A stretch of 64,000 nucleotides of DNA from Methanofastidiosum sp. (lineage in GTDB: Archaea; Methanobacteriota_B; Thermococci; Methanofastidiosales; Methanofastidiosaceae), in assembly GCA_013178285.1 (NCBI GenBank), contig JABLXD010000001.1, positions 124,001-188,000 of the forward strand, given 5' to 3'. Position 1 is the first letter of the stretch. Each line of letters begins with the position of its first letter. Below are positions 42,927 to 51,236 of this stretch, one piece after another. Made by a program: the position numbers and the translations under genes. The notes under the pieces are model-generated. The model did not search any database and was not told the origin of the DNA. It saw only the letters and a program-made list of their open reading frames with translations.

Positions 42927-43436
42927 TTAATCATCAAGGGTAAACTCTCTTATGCCAAGCCAATACCCCGTTCCTTCGATATAGTCAATCTGTGTCTGGA
43001 TGAGAGAATAATGCTCTTCCTCCATCTTGACAAGGTATGAAAACATCTTTTTTGTTTCTTCATCCCAAGAATTTTTTATGCAATCTTTGTAATAGTCTAT
43101 ACCGTTTTTCTCAACTTTTTGGGCCAGCATCAAAATAGCTAAATCATCCTGCCCCAAGTGGCTTGTTTTTTCAATCTCACTTTCAACATCGGGGACAATT
43201 TTTTTTATCTCATTTTTTTCTACTTCTGGGAATACGCATTTTCCACCTTCAAGCTGAGCTTTAAGAGCGACCTCTAAAATTTCTCTGTGCTTCATTTCGT
43301 CAAGAGCCAATTTCAAAAACATGTTCTTGCCAACAATGTTTGAAACTTTTATTGCAGATTTAATATAGGTTCCTAACGTTTCCTTTTCTGCCTCAATTGC
43401 AGTTTCAATGATCTTTATCTTATCATTCTTTTGCAT
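42927..43436 (-). CDS. Ferritin-like diiron protein (rubrerythrin family)
   Basis: 169 residues, four-helix bundle of the ferritin-like superfamily. Iron ligands likely: E14 region (TAIEAEKETLGTY), the ALDEMKHREIL motif (E-x2-H), ALAQKVEKNGIDYY and KMEEEHYSLI (second E-x2-H). No rubredoxin-like Cys4 is seen, so it is the erythrin part only. It probably handles peroxide or iron. Its start is next to the flavodiiron-like gene (43443-44600) on the same strand, six bases away, so the two form a redox operon. Confidence 0.8.
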   Translation of the reverse strand: MQKNDKIKIIETAIEAEKETLGTYIKSAIKVSNIVGKNMFLKLALDEMKHREILEVALKAQLEGGKCVFPEVEKNEIKKIVPDVESEIEKTSHLGQDDLAILMLAQKVEKNGIDYYKDCIKNSWDEETKKMFSYLVKMEEEHYSLIQTQIDYIEGTGYWLGIREFTLDD

Positions 43437-43442
43437 AATACC

Positions 43443-44600
43443 TTATTGCCCATTGTTATTTTTAGTCTTTTCGCCTAATCTATTGCCTAGCTCAAAGCAT
43501 ATCTTTAATTCTTCTTCATTTGGCGCATATTGGACTTCTAATGGTTTTTCAAATAATTCAAAATCATTATCTAAAGCTATTTTTAAAAAAGCGTCAATTG
43601 GACTTTTAGTATTGGAGTAACAAGTAAATAATAATAAAGATTTTTTATTTAGGCCTATGAGTTTAATGTAATAAAATAACTTTGATAATGTAAGAGGTAT
43701 GCCAGTTTTAAATGATGGAAAACCTATCGCAACTGATCTTGATTCAAAGAGCTTTGTTAAAATGTAGCCAACATCGTGAACATCATAGTTTATTACCTGG
43801 ACTTCTGCACCGGATGCACTAACTCCATCTGCAATCGAATAAGCCATCTTCTCCGTACCTCGCCATATACTAGAATAGAGTATGGTGACTTTTGTGTTTG
43901 ATTTGCCTTTGATCCATTCTTGGTATTTTTCAATAATCTTTCTAGTATTTTGACACCAGATGACTCCGTGGTTTGGGGCCAATATATCTATTTCTGATAA
44001 ATCGGGCAGCGTTTCAATAGGTATCAAATAATTAACAAAATAAGAAAGAGCATCATTTTCAAGTTCAGATATATGATTGTCCATTCTAAAATCTGAAGCA
44101 ATATGTTGGGAAAACAGATCTTGAGAAAAAAGGAGTTTGTCATAATTGGAATAAGTCAAAAGAAGGTTGCCTGATTTTAATTTAAATTCCTTAAATAGTA
44201 GAGTTCTCTTTCCAAGACTTAATGTGTCTCCCTCTTTTACTATTTTAAAGTTCCACTTCCCATTATGGTACTTTTCTATTGCTTTTTTACACTCCTCTGT
44301 TCCGACAATAGTTGCATTTTTTGCTCTTTTCATCAAAAAAGGAAGGCTGCCAGAGTGATCCATATGGTAGTTTCCAATTATAATGTAATCAATGTCTGAT
44401 AAATTTTTGATATCGCTTATTCTCAAAACTGTTTCTTGTGTAAAACCATGCTTAACAGTATCTACCAAAGCAGTCTTTTCATCACAAATGAGGTAGGAGT
44501 TATAGGTGGTGCCTTTTGAAAGTGATTCGCCAAACTTAGGAGGATTCCAGTCAACTGCCCCTGCCCAAAATATTCCTTCCTTTAGAGTGAAAGCTTTCAT
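43443..44600 (-). CDS. Flavodiiron-like protein with an altered metal site
   Basis: 385 residues: a metallo-beta-lactamase-like domain (1-240) and a flavodoxin-like domain (about 245-385, TILYSSIWRGTEKMAYSIADG). Canonical flavodiiron proteins (F420H2 or NADH-linked O2/NO reductases) have H-x-E-x-D-H; here the stretch reads N77-Y-H79-M-D81-H82, so the His and Glu two and four places upstream of the Asp are Asn and His. The HWPD-type His is Lys142 in KSGNLLLTY. D161 and H211 remain. The FMN loop after the flavodoxin core (FTCYSNTKSP) is also unlike the usual GSYGW. It may have lost diiron chemistry. It lies in an operon with the ferritin-like gene. Confidence 0.75.
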   Translation of the reverse strand: MKAFTLKEGIFWAGAVDWNPPKFGESLSKGTTYNSYLICDEKTALVDTVKHGFTQETVLRISDIKNLSDIDYIIIGNYHMDHSGSLPFLMKRAKNATIVGTEECKKAIEKYHNGKWNFKIVKEGDTLSLGKRTLLFKEFKLKSGNLLLTYSNYDKLLFSQDLFSQHIASDFRMDNHISELENDALSYFVNYLIPIETLPDLSEIDILAPNHGVIWCQNTRKIIEKYQEWIKGKSNTKVTILYSSIWRGTEKMAYSIADGVSASGAEVQVINYDVHDVGYILTKLFESRSVAIGFPSFKTGIPLTLSKLFYYIKLIGLNKKSLLLFTCYSNTKSPIDAFLKIALDNDFELFEKPLEVQYAPNEEELKICFELGNRLGEKTKNNNGQ

Positions 44601-44805
44601 TAGTAAGAAAAATTGAAAAGCTCTTTTTATATTTTCTTGTGAAAAGTCTTAATTAAAAATAATATACCTACAGAAAAATAAGATAAATAGGTAATATAAA
44701 TTTTCCTATTTTCCATCTCCTTTTCCCTATTTTTTTCCATATTCTTATATATTGGGAAAAGTCTAATCTTTATAACTATAATAAAAAAATAGAGGTGAAT
44801 ATACT

Positions 44806-45894
44806 TTGAAAAAAATAAAATCTATAATTATTGGTATATTATTAGTTGTATCTATTTTGGCCGTTATAAGTCCAGTTAGCGCCGCTACCAGAGAAGTTGG
44901 GCTTGGAAAGGCTTATGCAACGATCGGAGCTGCAATGGCAGATGCAGGCAATGGTGACACCATCCTTGTTTATCCAGGAACATATAATGAAAACATAACG
45001 ATAAACATACCAAACTTGACCTTAAAATCTGTAGGTGGAAGGGATTCCACAACAATAGGCCCTGGTACAGGCCTTAATCAAAACAGTGTAATTTCTATTC
45101 AAGCTGGCTTAGGTACAATAACGGTGGATGGATTTACGGTAATATTATCTCCAAGTACCTTAGGTGGTTACCACCCAATAGGCATTAGACAAGGTATGTC
45201 AGCAAGTACTGGAACAACCTGTTATATATTTAATAACAAAATAAAAGTAACAGGAACTCTTCGTAATGGAATACAAGTGTCCGGGGATAATTCAAAAGTA
45301 GTTGGGAACATAGTAGAAGGTGGCCCTTTAACTGCGGATTGGGGGAGTTCTGGTATATTAATAGCAACTACTGCAACTACAAAAAACATTCTTATTAAGG
45401 ACAATCACCTTCTCGGTGAAATGGACTATGGTATAGGCATAATTACATGGAGCGATGGGGGACTATCTGATATCCAAATTGAGAATAACATAGTTGAAAA
45501 ATCTATATGGGCAGGTATTTCTATTGGTGGTAAAGTAAGCAATACTCTAGTCCAAAACAATATAATTAAGAATAATAAAACAGCTGGACTTGAAGAGATT
45601 CATAATAACTATTATGGATATGCTGTTGGTAACCCTACTGGAACAAAAGTATATTACAATCAATTCTGCAACAACGGAAAAGACATAGATATATACGACG
45701 ATCCTAACGACAGCTACTTTATAGGAGAATCCAAACTTGATGCAAGAAGCAACTATGGATGTATTAGCTCTAATACACTTCCGATGGATCAAATATCTAG
45801 GATTTTAGGATTTGGCAAATCTAAATATACAACAGGAGAAATTATCGAAGGCTTTTGTAAAGATAATCCAAGTGCTGAAGGATGTCAGAGGTAA
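44806..45894 (+). CDS. Secreted right-handed beta-helix protein
   Basis: 362 residues from a TTG (44806) that has GAGGTGA seven bases upstream; no ATG is available. Signal peptide (1-27, ending VSAA). Then pectate-lyase/DUF1565-like coils: VGLGKAYATIGAAMADAGNG, then repeats with N-x-I-x-x-N patterns (NNIIKNNKTAGL, ENNIVEKSIWAGI). Extracellular. The C-terminal part LPMDQISRILGFGKSKY resembles a tail found in two other secreted proteins in the window. Two Cys near the end (GFCKDNPSAEGCQ) may form a disulfide. No ligand recognised. Confidence 0.75.
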   Translation: MKKIKSIIIGILLVVSILAVISPVSAATREVGLGKAYATIGAAMADAGNGDTILVYPGTYNENITINIPNLTLKSVGGRDSTTIGPGTGLNQNSVISIQAGLGTITVDGFTVILSPSTLGGYHPIGIRQGMSASTGTTCYIFNNKIKVTGTLRNGIQVSGDNSKVVGNIVEGGPLTADWGSSGILIATTATTKNILIKDNHLLGEMDYGIGIITWSDGGLSDIQIENNIVEKSIWAGISIGGKVSNTLVQNNIIKNNKTAGLEEIHNNYYGYAVGNPTGTKVYYNQFCNNGKDIDIYDDPNDSYFIGESKLDARSNYGCISSNTLPMDQISRILGFGKSKYTTGEIIEGFCKDNPSAEGCQR

Positions 45895-45940
45895 CATCTG
45901 GCTCTTATTGATTTATCTCTTAGAAGATTGCCATTAATCT

Positions 45941-45960
45941 CTGAATTTTTCTTTTTTATT
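45941..45960 (+). terminator. T-rich terminator of the beta-helix gene
   Basis: CTGAATTTTTCTTTTTTATT, 47 bases after the stop: oligo-T runs typical of archaeal intrinsic termination. Confidence 0.4.
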
Positions 45961-46004
45961 TATATATTTTAATTTATTTGTAAAAATAGATATTAAAAAT
46001 AAAA

Positions 46005-46199
46005 TTAATTTTTTACTGACTTGTTTAAATCTTGGAGAAGGGCCTCAACATCAATCCCGTGAGCCATTGCACCCTCTTCTAAAGTCTCAAACTGTGCAAT
46101 TGCACAACCGATGCACCCAAGCCCGTGTGACATGAAGACAGGAACTGTTTCTGGGTATTGTTCTACTATTTCCCCTATGGACATATCCTTTGTTATCAA
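46005..46199 (-). CDS. DUF1858 / hybrid-cluster-type redox disulfide protein
   Basis: 64 residues from a TTG at 46199 (eight bases after GGAGG), giving the standard family N terminus MITKDMSIGEIVEQYP; the upstream GTG at 46208 would overlap the ribosome site. The motif SHGLGCIGCAIAQFETLEEGA, with a C-x2-C redox disulfide, is the DUF1858 signature. These proteins accompany hybrid-cluster and Fe-S enzymes. It lies downstream of nifB (48 bases between their coding regions) on the same strand. Confidence 0.9.
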   Translation of the reverse strand: MITKDMSIGEIVEQYPETVPVFMSHGLGCIGCAIAQFETLEEGAMAHGIDVEALLQDLNKSVKN

Positions 46200-46246
46200 T
46201 GCATTCACCTCCTTTGAAAAAAATATTAATCAATTTAAAAACTTAA

Positions 46247-47134
46247 CTAGCCGTGGAAGTACTCTGAATCTGACCTACCCTCTTTGTGGTGGTCACTTTC
46301 ATGACCCGGTATCCCAACAGCATCTGCCCTGCACTGCCTGCAGAGTTTAAATTGTTGCAGGTGTTTACCTGCCTTTTCTCTAGCTCCAGATATCTCTTCA
46401 CATGTAGGTGGCCTTAAATCTTTGAACATATTTAGCGGTATTAATGGTATTAAATTCATGAGGTCAGCGCCGTAATCCTTTCCCTTTAGTGCAATTTTTT
46501 CTATTTCATAAAGGTTTATCTCAGGTATCAGAACGGAGTTTATTTTTACTAGCATCTCTTCCCTTTTTGCAGCAAGTATCCCTTCCCACTGCTTATCTAG
46601 TAATTTTCTTGCTGCCTCGCTTCCTTTGATTATGGATTTATCAAGATTGATCCAGGAATAGATCTTTTCTGCTATCTTCTCGTCTATAGCGTTAACTGTA
46701 ACTGTGACCGTCTTAACACCAAGGTCTGCCAATTCTTTTGCCCTCTCCTTTAGCATAAGCCCGTTTGTTGAGAGGCATTTTATTAGGTCTGGATACTTTT
46801 CATCAATGAGCTTTAATGTTTCAAAAGTCGAATCATTTGCAAGCGCCTCACCTGGCCCAGCTATCCCAACAACTTTTAGATTTTCAGTCTCTTTTAACGC
46901 TTTATCAAGCCTGTCAAGTGCTTCCTGTGGGCTCATTATACATGCAGAAACACCAGGCCTGTACTCACACTTATTGATACTCCTTGTGCAGTAGTTGCAC
47001 TGAATATTGCACTTGGGTGCAACTGGCAAGTGTATCCTGCCCACTGTAAAATGTGATTTTTCATTAAAACAGGGGTGAGCCATTGTTATATGGGCATATT
47101 TTGACCCTACATTTCCCCATACTGGATTTTTCAA
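46247..47134 (-). CDS. nifB: NifB, FeMo-cofactor radical SAM enzyme
   Basis: 295 residues from TTG with AAGGTG just upstream. It builds the NifB-co cluster of nitrogenase from [4Fe-4S] units with SAM carbon. Signature: HPCFNEKSHFTVGRIHLPVA followed by APKCNIQCNYC (radical SAM CxxxCxxC), VVGIAGPGEALAN and a C-terminal CRQCRADAVG motif. The length is that of stand-alone archaeal NifB without NifX fusion. No nifHDK or other nif genes are in the window, so a function beyond nitrogenase, or a distant nif cluster, remains open. The adjacent DUF1858 protein fits an Fe-S context. Confidence 0.92.
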   Translation of the reverse strand: MKNPVWGNVGSKYAHITMAHPCFNEKSHFTVGRIHLPVAPKCNIQCNYCTRSINKCEYRPGVSACIMSPQEALDRLDKALKETENLKVVGIAGPGEALANDSTFETLKLIDEKYPDLIKCLSTNGLMLKERAKELADLGVKTVTVTVNAIDEKIAEKIYSWINLDKSIIKGSEAARKLLDKQWEGILAAKREEMLVKINSVLIPEINLYEIEKIALKGKDYGADLMNLIPLIPLNMFKDLRPPTCEEISGAREKAGKHLQQFKLCRQCRADAVGIPGHESDHHKEGRSDSEYFHG

Positions 47135-47225
47135 AATGACACCTTATATTTTGGAGCTATTTATTATATAAAAAGATAAACTTATTTAATATAAATATAA
47201 TTACAATAAACAAAAGGAATTAATG

Positions 47226-47246
47226 AAATATATTTATATAGTATAA
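47226..47246 (+). promoter_or_regulatory. TATA-box promoter of the two-component operon
   Basis: ATATATTTATATAGTATAAAT with a TTTATATA core; a start near 47258-47264 leaves a leader of about 40 bases before the kinase ATG at 47304, which has GAGGG 11 bases upstream. Confidence 0.45.
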
Positions 47247-47303
47247 ATGGCTAACAAGATTTAAAAGCTTTAAGGAAATAGTTTGATAAGAGGGTCCAGA
47301 TAG

Positions 47304-49286
47304 ATGGTTAGTATACCTTTTTTAAGAAGAATTAGAAACAAGTTCATAGCTACATACCTAATAGTGTTATTGGTACCGGTAGTGGCAATTGGTTATTACA
47401 GTATTAATTTTACCATTGATTACCTTCAAAGCGATGCATTGAAAGTGGTAGAGCAGCAGGCAGAGATTACAGCAAAAGAGATAGAAAAATCACTTGGAGT
47501 TGCAGAAAGTGACATTGATTTCTTGAGTCAATCGGCATCATTGAGAGCACTCGCTGATGCAAAGAACAGAAGGTCGGTAATTGAATATATTATTTATAGG
47601 GAGCGGCTGATAGAAGAGTTTTATAATTTTGCAAATTCTAAGAAAGCCTATTCAAGTGTGGCCTACATTGATGAAACAGGTAAAGAGGTCGTGAAGGTAG
47701 TCTATAACTGGAATCAGACTTTTATTGCAACAACTTCAGCACTCTACGACGTCTCAGATGAAGAGTATTTCTTAAAGGCGATGACCCTTTCTAGAGGGCA
47801 GCTTTATGTTTCTTCACTTGACCTGACATCGACGATAACAACTGATTCTGGAGATTTGATAGTACATTATGCAAAACCAGTTTTTGACTCAAATGGAATA
47901 AGAAGGGGCGTTGTGCTTATCAGCTTCCCTGCCCAGAGGGTTTTGAGCCCCATACTGGAACTTTCTACTAGGTCAAATCTAAACACCTTCATTTTAAACA
48001 AACAGGGGTATTATATTTCGCGAGTGGGCTCCTCAAGCCTAGCAAATCCATATTATGCTGGTGAAAGCTTTATAGATCAGTATAAGGCAGAAGGGTTTCT
48101 TAAGATTCTTTCAGGAACAAGCGGTACCATTTCAGAAGGGACCGATCAGATAATTGCATACTCTCCAGTATTCCCTTCTTCAACAGACAAGAGTAACTTC
48201 TGGATCGTAGTAGTTACATATTCAACAAGCACTCTATTTAGGCCAATATCAGTTTTTGAGAACAGCTTTATCCTTATAGTAATGTCAACAATACTCATTG
48301 CCGTATTTTTTGGGGTCATTATGGCCGACAGAATAACAAGACCTCTTAGGAAGCTTGTCTACGCATCAAGGAGACTTGCAGAGGGGGATCTAAATCCAAA
48401 GATTGATATCAATAGCGAGGATGAGGTAGGGGAGTTAGCAAAGGCCTTTGGTGACATGTCAAAGGACCTTAAAAAATCATATGAAGACCTTGAAAGGAAG
48501 GTCAAAGAGAGAACGTTAGAGCTCCAGAAAGCAAACAAAAAGCTATCTGAGACCAATATTGAGCTTGTAGAGCTAAACAAAAAGATCTCGGAGGCAAACA
48601 AACTAAAATCACAATTCTTAGCAAATATCACCCATGAACTTAGGACTCCACTTACATCAATTATCGGATTTTCTGAGGTAGTCTTAAACGAGGCAAAATT
48701 AAATGAAGAACAGGCCGATTATCTAGAAACTATTTTGAGAAATGGTGAAATCCTATTAAAACTCATAAATGACATCCTAGAGCTTTCAAGGCTTGATGCC
48801 GGAAAATCAAAGTTATACCTAACAGAGTTTAACTTACAGGATGCCATAAATAAAACTTTAAAAATTGTATCGCCTTTAACAAAGGATAAGAATATCTGGG
48901 TTTCATTAAATGTTCAGGATGTCGACACTATAGTTGCAGATGAAGATAAGATTATAGAGGTCCTACTTAATCTTTTGACAAACGCAATAAAATTCAATGT
49001 TGAAAATGGTAAGATTACAGTAAGGGTATTTAGAATAGATGACCACATAAGAGTTGAGATACAAGACACAGGGATAGGCATCAAACAGGAAGAGTTAGAC
49101 GTGATATTTGATGAGTTCAGACAACTTGATAGCTCTGAAACAAAGGCTTATCGTGGTACTGGTCTTGGACTTTCTATATCAAAGCATTATGTGGAGCTAC
49201 ACGGTGGGCTCATCTGGGCAGAGAGTGAGCCTGGTAAGGGTTCAACTTTTATAGTTGAAATACCGATAGAAGCAGGGGAAGAGTAA
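47304..49286 (+). CDS. Membrane sensor histidine kinase (Cache-HAMP-HisKA-HATPase)
   Basis: 660 residues. Membrane helix 1 (~13-33), an extracellular Cache-like sensor (~34-315, with DVSDEEYFLKAMTLSRGQLYV), helix 2 (~320-343), HAMP (RITRPLRKLVYASRRLAEGD), a coiled coil, HisKA with FLANITHELRTPLTSIIGF (phospho-accepting His444) and the HATPase domain (LLNLLTNAIKFN; DTGIGI; RGTGLGLSIS). It senses an external small ligand, autophosphorylates and transfers to the response regulator directly downstream (stop and start overlap, TAATG). The ligand is unknown. Confidence 0.95.
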   Translation: MVSIPFLRRIRNKFIATYLIVLLVPVVAIGYYSINFTIDYLQSDALKVVEQQAEITAKEIEKSLGVAESDIDFLSQSASLRALADAKNRRSVIEYIIYRERLIEEFYNFANSKKAYSSVAYIDETGKEVVKVVYNWNQTFIATTSALYDVSDEEYFLKAMTLSRGQLYVSSLDLTSTITTDSGDLIVHYAKPVFDSNGIRRGVVLISFPAQRVLSPILELSTRSNLNTFILNKQGYYISRVGSSSLANPYYAGESFIDQYKAEGFLKILSGTSGTISEGTDQIIAYSPVFPSSTDKSNFWIVVVTYSTSTLFRPISVFENSFILIVMSTILIAVFFGVIMADRITRPLRKLVYASRRLAEGDLNPKIDINSEDEVGELAKAFGDMSKDLKKSYEDLERKVKERTLELQKANKKLSETNIELVELNKKISEANKLKSQFLANITHELRTPLTSIIGFSEVVLNEAKLNEEQADYLETILRNGEILLKLINDILELSRLDAGKSKLYLTEFNLQDAINKTLKIVSPLTKDKNIWVSLNVQDVDTIVADEDKIIEVLLNLLTNAIKFNVENGKITVRVFRIDDHIRVEIQDTGIGIKQEELDVIFDEFRQLDSSETKAYRGTGLGLSISKHYVELHGGLIWAESEPGKGSTFIVEIPIEAGEE

Positions 49287-50113
49287 TGACTAGTATATTA
49301 ATTGTCGATGATACAGCCGATAATGTAAAACTTATCCGGGCTATGATAAAATCAGTTGCGACAGAAATTGATGTTGCTGTTGATGGTGAAGAGGCTTTAA
49401 ACAAGATTACAAATAATGATTACGATATTGTACTTCTTGATATAATGTTACCAAAGATTTCTGGTATCGATGTATTAAAAAGGGCGAGAGAAAGAGAGAT
49501 AGACGTTCCCATAATTGTCATGACAGCATATGGCTCAGAAGAGCTTGCAGTTGAAACATTAAGAGAAGGTGGCGATGACTACCTTATCAATAAACCCATA
49601 AGGACTGAAGATCTACTTGAAGCTATTAACAAGGCGCTTGAAAAGAGAAAGTCAAAGAACATTGAAGAGGAGTTCACAAATGAAGATGCTTACTCAATGA
49701 TCTCAGAGTTTGAGAATAATCTAAGGGAGTTCATTTTGGAAGCATTGAAAAGAAAATACGGCCCTTCATGGTGGGATAGAGGTATTCCAAATTTCATTAA
49801 GTCAATCTGCCTTAAGAGACAAAATGATGCAATAGTCAGAAAAAGAGAGGTATATCCCCCTCTTTTTTATACAGACTTTTCACATTACCTCCCAATAATA
49901 CTTTTTAAAAACAATGAAAAGGAGATAGACAACTGGAAGGACGTCTTTGAATACTATTTTGTAAGCATCGGCTGGATAAAAGGGAGATTAATTGAGCTGA
50001 CAGAGATTAGAAACGAGATTGTCCACCCAAAGAAGATAACAAAGAGGCAGTTTAAGAAGATGAAGCTCTACATCGATGAGATCAATGAGTATATGGACAG
50101 ACCTCACGATTAA
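49286..50113 (+). CDS. Response regulator fused to a HEPN-like domain (candidate Swt1-type)
   Basis: 275 residues. The receiver domain (1-~120) has D8, D9, phospho-acceptor D52 (LLDIMLPKISG), T80 (VMTAYGS) and K103 (INKPI). Residues ~140-270 are not a DNA-binding or enzyme output domain: an all-helical region with KYGPSWWDRGIPNFI and R242-N-E-I-V-H247 (R-x4-H) resembles HEPN domains such as the Swt1 type, which are often RNases. The reading is by motif only. Overlaps the kinase by one base, so kinase and regulator are coupled; its 3' end overlaps the convergent MnmC-like gene by 32 bases. It may couple an extracellular signal to RNA cleavage. Confidence 0.7.
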   Translation: MTSILIVDDTADNVKLIRAMIKSVATEIDVAVDGEEALNKITNNDYDIVLLDIMLPKISGIDVLKRAREREIDVPIIVMTAYGSEELAVETLREGGDDYLINKPIRTEDLLEAINKALEKRKSKNIEEEFTNEDAYSMISEFENNLREFILEALKRKYGPSWWDRGIPNFIKSICLKRQNDAIVRKREVYPPLFYTDFSHYLPIILFKNNEKEIDNWKDVFEYYFVSIGWIKGRLIELTEIRNEIVHPKKITKRQFKKMKLYIDEINEYMDRPHD

Positions 50114-51233
50114 ATCCTTTTATTTCATAAAGCCTTCTTCTCATTTCCCTTATTCTTTCACTTGATGAGCTGTACATTTTCTGGCATTTTTTACAGATGC
50201 ACTCTTCTTTTTGAGGGCATGTAATATATTCCGCAGAATCTTTTGATAAGCCAAAATCTTCTAATTTCTTTTTTAGAGAAATATCATTTCCATTGAATGC
50301 ATCTTCAAAATTTACTATGTTCCTCTTTGATGATGGTAACAAAAATTTATTCTTCGTTGATGATCTCTCCTGAAGCCTATTTAAGAGAATGTCTTCGGGA
50401 TTATCCGCTTTTCTGAAAGGTATTCCAAGTTCAGTTAAAGCAATTATCCTCTCTTCATAAGGATCAAGGGGTTTGTCCTCTAATAACTTGGATGCGATGG
50501 TGCCCTCAACTTTTTTTAAGGGTAGCTCTACTTTTCCAATATTTAAGTAGCATGACAGTGCTGACCTAATCGCATAGTTTGATAGGTAAGTCAAGAAAAT
50601 ACCATTATCATTTAATCTATCTACCATAATCTTAACAAACTCTATTGTGAAAAGCTCTGGTGAAGCTTCTGCCTTATAGGGGTCAAAGAATATAACATCG
50701 AAAGTCTCTCTCATCCCTAAAAGCACCGTTTCTGCATCCCCAATGTGGAGATTTATATCTGGATCATTTTCATATGCAAGATTATTAATTAATCCCATTT
50801 GAGAGAGCCTGTATTCTATCGATCCTTTTATCCGCTCAAATGATGGTGTCAAAAAAGAATAATTTTCGGGGAGAGGTATTATCAAAGGTATAGCAGATAT
50901 CTCCCAGTACTTTTCCGCCATATCTATCTTTAACTTAGGGTTGTGATATAGTGCATAGAGAGCATTATATCCGAATCCACTGCAAATATCAAGAAGTCTT
51001 TCTCTTTCAGATATTTTTGAAGGAATAGAGTAAGCATAAAGCCTTTCTTTGAGTGCCCCTATGTATGAATGCATGGTGTCTTGAAACTTGAGGGATAGGG
51101 CGCCATCATCAGTAGTTATAAACTCATCTTTTATACTGAGAAAGAAATTCCTCCTTGATTCAATAACTTCCTTCTTTGTCAGGCTCTTTTTGTTTTCTCC
51201 CTCAAAATAATCCCTAATTACTGAAAGGTCCAT
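50082..51233 (-). CDS. MnmC-family tRNA methyltransferase (DUF752-like)
   Basis: 383 residues. SAM motif I ICSGFGYNALYALYHNP and the MnmC-type VIFFDPYKAEASPELFTIEF motif. A C-terminal Cys-rich stretch (CPQKEECICKKCQKM) suggests a metal site. Bacterial MnmC methylates aminomethyl-U34 of tRNA; archaeal MnmC-like proteins are less well studied. It overlaps the regulator gene by 32 bases and lies four bases after the KH/PP-loop gene on the same strand, so both may act on the same tRNA. Confidence 0.75.
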   Translation of the reverse strand: MDLSVIRDYFEGENKKSLTKKEVIESRRNFFLSIKDEFITTDDGALSLKFQDTMHSYIGALKERLYAYSIPSKISERERLLDICSGFGYNALYALYHNPKLKIDMAEKYWEISAIPLIIPLPENYSFLTPSFERIKGSIEYRLSQMGLINNLAYENDPDINLHIGDAETVLLGMRETFDVIFFDPYKAEASPELFTIEFVKIMVDRLNDNGIFLTYLSNYAIRSALSCYLNIGKVELPLKKVEGTIASKLLEDKPLDPYEERIIALTELGIPFRKADNPEDILLNRLQERSSTKNKFLLPSSKRNIVNFEDAFNGNDISLKKKLEDFGLSKDSAEYITCPQKEECICKKCQKMYSSSSERIREMRRRLYEIKGFNREVCPYTH

Positions 51234-51236
51234 TTC

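Noticed and set aside
43443-44600. Normal flavorubredoxin
   Set aside because: The diiron ligands differ and no rubredoxin domain (CxxC pair) is present at the C terminus.
46247-47134. nif operon
   Set aside because: Only nifB and a DUF1858 gene are present; no nitrogenase structural gene or other nif gene follows within the window.
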